11,157 nucleotides of DNA, taken from positions 228 through 11,384 of the forward strand of contig DGNI01000117.1 of assembly GCA_002388885.1 (NCBI GenBank), given 5' to 3'. The notes under the pieces are model-generated. The model saw nothing but the letters and a program-made list of their open reading frames with translations, had not been told where the DNA came from and did not search any database. Position numbers and translations under genes: made by a program. Shown here piece after piece: positions 6,497 through 11,157 of the stretch (positions are counted from its first letter, which is position 1; each line of letters opens with the position of its first letter). Source of the DNA: Parvularculaceae bacterium UBA4496. GTDB taxonomy: Bacteria > Pseudomonadota > Alphaproteobacteria > Caulobacterales > Parvularculaceae.

Positions 6497-7184
6497 AGTT
6501 GGTCTCAAGCGCATACCCGGCGGAGCGCACGGTTCTGATGGCGTCGCCCTGCTTGTATTTGTTCAGCGCTTTTCTGAGGCGGCCGATATGCACATCGACG
6601 GTGCGCACCTCAACAAAGACGTCCGAACCCCAGACGGCGTTCAATAACTGCTCGCGCGAGAAAACCCGGCCGGGGTGCTGGATCAGATGATCGAGAAGAC
6701 GAAACTCCGTGGGGCCGAGGTGAATTTCTTTTCCGCCGCGCGTCACCTTGTGGGAAACGCGGTCGATCGAGATGTCGCCGACAATAACCGTATCGTCAGC
6801 AAGGCCAGGTCGGATACGCCTGAGGATAGCTTTCACGCGCGCGATCAGCTCATTCGTCGAGAACGGCTTTGTGAGATAATCATCGGCGCCGGTTTCAAGG
6901 CCGCGAATACGGTCTGCTTCTTCTGACCGCGCCGTCAGCATGATGATTGGAATGTTGCGGGTTTCGGGCTTCGACCTGATGCGGCGGCAAACCTCGATGC
7001 CGGATACTTTCGGCAACATCCAGTCGAGAATGATGATGTCCGGCCCGAACTCCTCGACCTTTAATAGGCCCTCTTCGCCGTCCGTCGCGAGCGCGACCTC
7101 GAACTTTTCCTTGGCGAGGTTGTATTCAAGGATCGTAGAAAGCGCGTCTTCGTCCTCGACGATCAAGACTTTCGTCGCCGGCAT
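6495..7184 (-). CDS. phoB: Phosphate regulon response regulator PhoB
   Basis: A 229-aa cytosolic OmpR-class response regulator. PhoR phosphorylates it under phosphate limitation, and it then binds Pho boxes. The receiver domain (3-120) has the acidic pair E10/D11, phospho-acceptor D54 (IILDWMLP), T84 and K106 (LTKPF). The winged-helix DNA-binding domain (about 132-226) has GPTEFRLLDHLIQHPGRVFS (157-176) and VRTVDVHIGRLRKAL (193-207), which match PhoB rather than a generic OmpR. The start at 7184 gives MPATKVLIVEDED, the usual PhoB N-terminus; an in-frame extension to 7241 would overlap phoU and is unlikely. The ribosome binding site is modest (GGGACGGAC). Only 16 bp separate it from phoU, so they share a transcript. 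Confidence 0.96.
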   Translation of the reverse strand: MPATKVLIVEDEDALSTILEYNLAKEKFEVALATDGEEGLLKVEEFGPDIIILDWMLPKVSGIEVCRRIRSKPETRNIPIIMLTARSEEADRIRGLETGADDYLTKPFSTNELIARVKAILRRIRPGLADDTVIVGDISIDRVSHKVTRGGKEIHLGPTEFRLLDHLIQHPGRVFSREQLLNAVWGSDVFVEVRTVDVHIGRLRKALNKYKQGDAIRTVRSAGYALETN

Positions 7185-7200
7185 GTTGTCCGTCCCGTAA

Positions 7201-7959
7201 TTATCCGTTGGCGGCGCCGGACTGCTTAGGCGGAGAGACAATGGTTGTCGAGGTCTTATCGCCTTTCGGGCGCTGTTCGAGAATGCGCGATCCGGTCATC
7301 AAAAAGTGCAGAATTTCGGCGATGTTTGTCGCGTGATCGCCGACCCGTTCAAAATTTTTCGCCGTGAAAACAAGGTGCGTACAGGCGTTGACGCGTTTCG
7401 GGTCCTCCATCATGGCGACCAGAATTTCCTCGAATACGGAATTGTAAAGCTCGTCGAGCTCGTCATCGCCGCCCCACACGGCCTTTGCGGCGCTGAGGTT
7501 CTTCGCGGCGTAAGCGTTCAGAATGTCGGAGAACTGGCGAAGGCTGGCCCGGCCCATGCGAACGACGCCCGATCTCGGTTGGGCGGGCGCTTCAAGGCTC
7601 ACTACCAAAGTACGCTTGGCGACATTCTTGGCGAGATCGCCGACGCGTTCGAGCTCGCCGGCGAGCTTCGATACTGTCATGACCTCGCGGAGCGCTTCTT
7701 CCGGCAGCGGACCTTTCTGGAGCAAATCCATCACCTGTCGCTCGATATCATCATCAAGGGCGTCAATGCGTTCGTCGGCGCCGATAATGCTTTCCGCTGC
7801 TGCGAGATCGCGGCGCTCGAAGGCGGTGACAGCTCTGGTGAGCTGGCTTTCAACCTGTGCGGCCATGCGCGACAACGACGTCTCGAGCGCGAGACGCGCT
7901 TGATAGGAAGATTGCGGGGCGGAGGTCGCCATTTCGTCGTTGCCCTCACTTGCGGACAT
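7201..7959 (-). CDS. phoU: Phosphate signalling protein PhoU
   Basis: A cytosolic helical-bundle protein that links the Pst transporter to PhoR and keeps PhoR inactive when phosphate is plentiful. Both metal-binding helices of the tandem PhoU repeats are present: ELERVGDLAKNVAKR (102-116) and NFERVGDHATNIAE (202-215). Length is 252 aa from the ATG at 7959, or 243 aa from the in-frame ATG at 7932. The second start has GAGGG 10 nt upstream and is closer to the usual 235-240 aa, while no good ribosome binding site precedes 7959. The C-terminal 25-30 residues (after LMTGSRILEQ) are polar and look disordered. phoB follows at 16 bp. A candidate Pho box sits just upstream. No pstSCAB genes adjoin it. 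Confidence 0.95.
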   Translation of the reverse strand: MSASEGNDEMATSAPQSSYQARLALETSLSRMAAQVESQLTRAVTAFERRDLAAAESIIGADERIDALDDDIERQVMDLLQKGPLPEEALREVMTVSKLAGELERVGDLAKNVAKRTLVVSLEAPAQPRSGVVRMGRASLRQFSDILNAYAAKNLSAAKAVWGGDDELDELYNSVFEEILVAMMEDPKRVNACTHLVFTAKNFERVGDHATNIAEILHFLMTGSRILEQRPKGDKTSTTIVSPPKQSGAANG

Positions 7960-7987
7960 GATCAGGAAGATCGCCTAGATGCCGCTT

Positions 7988-8009
7988 TTTTATGACAAAT
8001 TCTTGTCGG
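7988..8009 (-). promoter_or_regulatory. Candidate Pho box upstream of phoU-phoB
   Basis: On the minus strand, two adjacent 11-bp units read CCGACAAGAAT (8009-7999) and TTGTCATAAAA (7998-7988). The second is close to the classical CTGTCATAAA(A/T) unit and the first is degenerate; over 18 positions I count 13 matches to the E. coli consensus. The box ends 28 bp from the ATG at 7959 and 55 bp from the ATG at 7932, so a promoter here fits the downstream start better. Inferred PhoB autoregulation. Confidence 0.5.
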
Positions 8010-8020
8010 CCGGCCACTTT

Positions 8021-8039
8021 AGGCGCAAATTTTGCGCCT
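8021..8039. repeat. Perfect palindrome between phoR and phoU
   Basis: AGGCGCAAA, a single T, then TTTGCGCCT: a 9-bp perfect inverted repeat in the 103-bp gap downstream of phoR. It could be an RNA hairpin ending or slowing phoR transcription, or a protein-binding site. No T-run follows on the minus strand, so it is not a standard intrinsic terminator. Confidence 0.6.
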
Positions 8040-8062
8040 GTAAATTTTCCTCAGCCGGTAAC

Positions 8063-9448
8063 TCAGGCGGAATGTTGAAAATGGCAGGCGAAGACGGTGC
8101 CGCCCGCGAGGCGGCTCTCGATCTGAAATCCGCCCTTATGCCGGTTCATAATGTGTTTGACGATGGCGAGACCAAGTCCCGTGCCGCCGCTTTTCCGGCT
8201 GCGTTCGACATTCACGCGATAAAATCGTTCGGTGAGACGCGGCAGGTCAGCACGTTCAATGCCCGGGCCGAAATCGCGTACCTGAACGAAGACCAGGTCG
8301 TCGATGCTGACGCCAAGTCTTGCTGCAACCTGTTCTGCGTTATCGCCCGCGCGGTGCGCAGGCGCGCCGTCGGTGAATGGCGTCGGCGCCGCGCCGCGAC
8401 CGACATGGATTTTCACCATGGCGGGATCACCGCCGTATTTAACAGCGTTATCGATGAGGTTCTGGATCGCCTGAAAAACTTCGTCACGATCAGCGCGAAT
8501 TTGCGCATCCACATCATCGTCTTGCGTAAAGTCGATGATGGCGCCGGCGGCTTCAAATAATGGCGTCAGGCTTTCAATCACATCCTTTGCAAGTTCGGCG
8601 AGATCGACTTTTTCGCGCGGCGGCACGTGCTCGTTCAATTCAATGCGTGACAGCGACATCAAATCGGCGACGAGCCGCTGCATGCGCTCAGCTTGCGATT
8701 GCATGACCGCCAGAAACTTTTCCTGCGCTTCGGGATCATCCTTGGCGTGGCCGCGAAGCGTTTCGATAAACCCTATAACGGAAGCGAGCGGCGTGCGGAG
8801 TTCATGACTGGCGCTGGCGATAAAATCAGCGCGCATCTGTTCGAGCCTGCGTTCCGTCGTCAGATCGCGAATAAAGACGAGGACGCGTTCGCCGCCTTCT
8901 GCACCGGCCTCAATGGGGGCGACATAAGCACGGCAGGTGCGTTCAACGCCGCCGGGCGTCGTAAACTCCACCGTGGCGGGCTCTTTTCCTGCGAGTACGC
9001 TTTCAGCAGCGTCAAAAACAATTGGAGCTCTCAGTACAGACGCGAAATGTTTTCCGGTAACGTCTGTGAGGCCCACAAGGTCCAGCGCTGCAGGGTTGGC
9101 GTGTTCAACAAGACCGTCCGCATCAAGAATAAACAAGGGCTCGGGCAAGACACGCGCGACCCCATGCACCATGCGCAAGCGCGCAAGCTCGGCTTCCTGT
9201 GCGTTCAGTTCGGTCTCGACAATACGCTGCACCGGCGCCGCCCAGACGCGCCCTGATGAAAACCGGTACCTGACGGCGAGCGCCGCCATGAAGGCCAGCC
9301 AGGCGACCAGCGCGAGGCGCCAGTCAGCGAACTGTGCGATAATCAGCGCGGCGCAGACGCCGGCGCTGATGCCGATCGCCCACATGAAATCGCGCGCGCG
9401 GACCTGCGCGGCGGTGTTGCGGATCAACCTGGCGAGATCTTCCTGCAT
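8063..9448 (-). CDS. phoR: Phosphate regulon sensor histidine kinase PhoR
   Basis: A 461-aa inner-membrane kinase that phosphorylates PhoB. Two membrane helices (about 22-40 and 44-60) are joined by a very short loop, as in other PhoR proteins with no real periplasmic sensor. A PAS domain follows (about 95-200, with LPEPLFILDADGLVEHANPAA at its start). Next come HisKA with phospho-acceptor H215 in ASASHELRTP and the HATPase domain: N box NLIDNAVKY (330-338), G1 DFGPGIE (392-398) and G2 GGTGLGLAIVKH (421-432). A polar, variable segment of about 38 residues (350-387) lies between the N and G1 boxes. The start has no clear Shine-Dalgarno. The gene follows a small membrane protein gene at 16 bp and probably shares its transcript. 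phoU is 103 bp downstream. Confidence 0.95.
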   Translation of the reverse strand: MQEDLARLIRNTAAQVRARDFMWAIGISAGVCAALIIAQFADWRLALVAWLAFMAALAVRYRFSSGRVWAAPVQRIVETELNAQEAELARLRMVHGVARVLPEPLFILDADGLVEHANPAALDLVGLTDVTGKHFASVLRAPIVFDAAESVLAGKEPATVEFTTPGGVERTCRAYVAPIEAGAEGGERVLVFIRDLTTERRLEQMRADFIASASHELRTPLASVIGFIETLRGHAKDDPEAQEKFLAVMQSQAERMQRLVADLMSLSRIELNEHVPPREKVDLAELAKDVIESLTPLFEAAGAIIDFTQDDDVDAQIRADRDEVFQAIQNLIDNAVKYGGDPAMVKIHVGRGAAPTPFTDGAPAHRAGDNAEQVAARLGVSIDDLVFVQVRDFGPGIERADLPRLTERFYRVNVERSRKSGGTGLGLAIVKHIMNRHKGGFQIESRLAGGTVFACHFQHSA

Positions 9449-9464
9449 GAATAGGAACAGTGTC

Positions 9465-9899
9465 CTAGCGCGGACGTAGCATGGCGAAAAGCCCGCCGCC
9501 GATAAATCCCGCCAAACATTGCAGCGACAACCCGAAGGCGTCCCGCGCGCCGCCGATAATGCCTGCGCCGCCGCCGAGCTGTTGCTCGACCAAAACCAGC
9601 GTCACCAGCATCGCCGCCGCGCCAGCTACCGGGTAGGCGATCGGCGCCAGCGGCTTCAGGATTCGCTTGACGCCGAATGCGACAAGAAATCCGAGCAGCA
9701 GGGCGATCGCAATGATGAAGCCATACATGGTGAGTCCAGTAAAATTCTGGACGTAGGTATCGAGCTGCTGGTCTGCTGTGTAGACGGCGCCGATCTCCGC
9801 TTGCTTTGATATCACCTGCTGCGTGTAAAATGTTGTCGCAAGAACGTAAGTTCCGGCGACGGCGGCCAGATAAGCCAGTAATGTTCTCAAAATTGTCAT
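9465..9899 (-). CDS. Four-helix membrane protein of unknown function upstream of phoR
   Basis: A 144-aa predicted inner-membrane protein that I cannot assign to a named family. Four hydrophobic segments are visible at about 5-25, 58-80, 84-105 and 120-142. A polar loop at 26-57 (TQQVISKQAEIGAVYTADQQ within it) contains most of the charge and may face the periplasm. The last loop is glycine rich (LGGGAGIIGGARDAFG, 108-123). I chose the ATG at 9899 because AGGGG lies about 5 nt upstream. A longer reading frame to 9938 adds a basic 13-residue extension with no supporting site. The gene ends 16 bp before phoR and a candidate Pho box lies upstream, so it is probably transcribed with phoR. A link to phosphate sensing is inference from position only. 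Confidence 0.75.
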   Translation of the reverse strand: MTILRTLLAYLAAVAGTYVLATTFYTQQVISKQAEIGAVYTADQQLDTYVQNFTGLTMYGFIIAIALLLGFLVAFGVKRILKPLAPIAYPVAGAAAMLVTLVLVEQQLGGGAGIIGGARDAFGLSLQCLAGFIGGGLFAMLRPR

Positions 9900-9962
9900 A
9901 ACGCCCCTGTCTGGCCGCGCTTTGCGGTTTTTAGCCAACTGCTCGATTTTTCCGCATTTCGC

Positions 9963-9984
9963 AATATTGACGCTGTTATGACCC
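9963..9984 (-). promoter_or_regulatory. Candidate Pho box upstream of the membrane protein-phoR unit
   Basis: Minus-strand units GGGTCATAACA (9984-9974) and GCGTCAATATT (9973-9963) place GTCA cores exactly 11 bp apart, as in Pho boxes; about 12 of 18 positions match the E. coli consensus. An AAAAAT -10-like hexamer (9951-9946) follows at 11 bp, leaving a leader of about 40 nt before the ATG at 9899. The region is shared with the divergent sugar dehydrogenase gene. Inferred from spacing and core bases. Confidence 0.45.
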
Positions 9985-10034
9985 TGCGCCTACCCATGAA
10001 AGCCGGAAAGTCATCCGAACGGAAGGGTCCTGCA

Positions 10035-11157
10035 ATGTCGAAGATAAGCCGAATGTTCCTGTTTTCCTGCTGCGCTGCGATAATGGCGTCCTGCTCCGCA
10101 AGCGATGGCGTGGCGTCGCAGAGCGGGGGCAAGGGCGGCGGCGATGCGAGTTTGCAGGAGACGCTGGCTGACCCGGCGCCGGAGGGCGACCTTGCCCTGG
10201 CTGTCGAAATGCTGGCTGAAGGTCTCGTTAATCCGTGGTGTCTCGCCTTCCTGCCTGACGGGTCAATGCTTGTGACTGAGCGCGAAGGGCGGTTGCGCGT
10301 GATCCGCGACGGCGCGCTTGTCGCAGAACCGGTCGCAGGCGTTCCGGAGGTGCTGGCGTGGAATCAGGGCGGGCTTTTTGATGTTCTCCCGCACCCGAAC
10401 TTCTCAGAGAACGGCCTGTTGTATTTGTCATACGCACACGGAACAAGAAACGACAATGGAACGCGTATCGCGCGCGCAAGATTTGACGGCGAGGCGTTGC
10501 ACGATCTTGAAGTCATATATGACGCAAAACCGCCAAAAGACACAGGCCATCATTTTGGCGGACGCATGCTCTGGGGCGCTGACGGCAAACTTTATCTGAC
10601 CATCGGCGAAGGATCGCGCTACAAGGAAAAAGCGCAGGATATGTCCACGAGCTACGGTGCCGTTGTTCGTCTGAACGAAGACGGCTCTATTCCGGATGAT
10701 AACCCAGACTTCGGCGAAGGCGCCTTGCCGGAGCTTTATTCGAAAGGGCACCGCAATCCGCAGGGTTTCGCCTATGACGCCGAGCGCGATATTCTTTGGG
10801 AGACGGAGCACGGTCCGCGCGGCGGTGATGAAATCAACCAGATTGAGCCCGGCGCCAATTACGGATGGCCGCTTGCGTCTTACGGTATCGATTATAACGG
10901 CGCGAAAATAACGCCTTTTACCGAGTATGAAGGCACAAAGCAGCCTTTCAAATACTGGACGCCGTCGATCGGCACATCAGGGCTTGCCGTTTATCGCGGC
11001 GAGGTGTTCTCCGATTGGGATGGAGACCTGCTGGTTGGCGCGATGAAAGGCGGCAGCCAGGCGCTGCACCGCATTATCATTGAAGGTAATCGCGAGGCTG
11101 GTGAAGAACGCTATCTGATCGGCGAACGCATTCGCGATGTTCGGATTGGTCCTGATG
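10035..11157 (+). CDS. PQQ-dependent sugar dehydrogenase, lipoprotein form (cut by window edge)
   Basis: The first 374 residues of a soluble-type quinoprotein glucose/aldose sugar dehydrogenase (GDH-B/YliI-Asd, COG2133-like). Such enzymes oxidise sugars in the periplasm with pyrroloquinoline quinone and calcium. A short signal peptide ends in IMAS before C20, the likely lipidated cysteine, followed by a Ser/Gly-rich tether (about 21-38). The beta-propeller begins near residue 53. Catalytic-site landmarks are GHHFGGRMLWGADGKLYLTI (171-190), where H173 aligns with the catalytic base of GDH-B, and GHRNPQG (238-244), where R240 aligns with the active-site arginine. TEHGPRGGDEINQI and GANYGWP (257-279) are also typical. 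GGAAGGG lies 7 nt before the ATG. It runs off the right edge, so the C-terminal end is unseen. The substrate is unknown and the family also includes non-sugar oxidases. Confidence 0.88.
   Translation, partial: MSKISRMFLFSCCAAIMASCSASDGVASQSGGKGGGDASLQETLADPAPEGDLALAVEMLAEGLVNPWCLAFLPDGSMLVTEREGRLRVIRDGALVAEPVAGVPEVLAWNQGGLFDVLPHPNFSENGLLYLSYAHGTRNDNGTRIARARFDGEALHDLEVIYDAKPPKDTGHHFGGRMLWGADGKLYLTIGEGSRYKEKAQDMSTSYGAVVRLNEDGSIPDDNPDFGEGALPELYSKGHRNPQGFAYDAERDILWETEHGPRGGDEINQIEPGANYGWPLASYGIDYNGAKITPFTEYEGTKQPFKYWTPSIGTSGLAVYRGEVFSDWDGDLLVGAMKGGSQALHRIIIEGNREAGEERYLIGERIRDVRIGPD

Noticed and set aside
7306..7995. A 229-codon plus-strand open frame opposite phoU
   Set aside because: Complete overlap with phoU, no domain and no ribosome binding site; a coding shadow.
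8008..8015. GGCCGGCC palindrome next to the candidate Pho box
   Set aside because: A short GC palindrome expected in this base composition; no further structure.
8693..9479. Two overlapping plus-strand open frames opposite phoR
   Set aside because: Both are antisense to the kinase and have compositions typical of shadow frames.
1..11157. CRISPR arrays, insertion sequences, tRNA, rRNA, prophage or toxin-antitoxin genes
   Set aside because: No repeated spacer pattern, transposase motif, tRNA cloverleaf or related signature was seen on either strand.

Overview
The window looks like chromosomal DNA from an alphaproteobacterium, probably of the Caulobacterales/Hyphomonadales/Parvularculales type. 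The strongest evidence is a clear gcrA gene (a cell-cycle regulator known only from Alphaproteobacteria), backed by a CC0125/CC1285-type lipoprotein and an alphaproteobacterial Pho cluster. Genes are tightly packed and moderately GC-rich. I see no mobile element, CRISPR array, rRNA or tRNA. The longest stretch without a gene is about 240 bases (5701-5940).

Layout. (1) 1-330: the 5' end of a leftward isocitrate lyase gene and its upstream region, which carries an inverted repeat TTTACAA-N15-TTGTAAA. (2) 331-2535, rightward: a RamB/PrpR/ScfR-type regulator (short-chain fatty acyl metabolism), followed after 9 bp by a WaaE-like glycosyltransferase. (3) 2572-5700, leftward: an ABC-2 permease, hslO (Hsp33), ppk2 (polyphosphate kinase 2) and, 71 bp further on, a small lipoprotein. 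The first three are separated by only 10 and 6 bp and look like an operon. (4) 5941-6444, rightward: gcrA, ending at a strong bidirectional terminator. (5) 6495-9899, leftward: a four-helix membrane protein, phoR, phoU and phoB. (6) 10035 to the right edge: a PQQ-dependent sugar dehydrogenase of the YliI/Asd type, made as a lipoprotein and cut by the window end.

How the genes fit together. The first block is an acetate/fatty-acid control module: the regulator probably senses an acyl-CoA-type signal and controls the divergent glyoxylate-shunt gene and itself. The hslO-ppk2 pair joins a redox-activated holdase with polyphosphate metabolism, both tied to oxidative stress survival. The Pho block holds sensor kinase, PhoU and response regulator, but no pst transporter genes lie between phoR and phoU, where related genomes such as Caulobacter carry pstCAB. 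I see two candidate Pho boxes, one before the membrane protein-phoR unit and one between phoR and phoU. They suggest two PhoB-autoregulated units.

Most of the window is recognisable housekeeping and regulatory content. I did not find a convincing new multi-gene system. The best leads are the pst-less Pho cluster with its candidate boxes, the unknown membrane protein ahead of phoR, and the hslO-ppk2 pairing.
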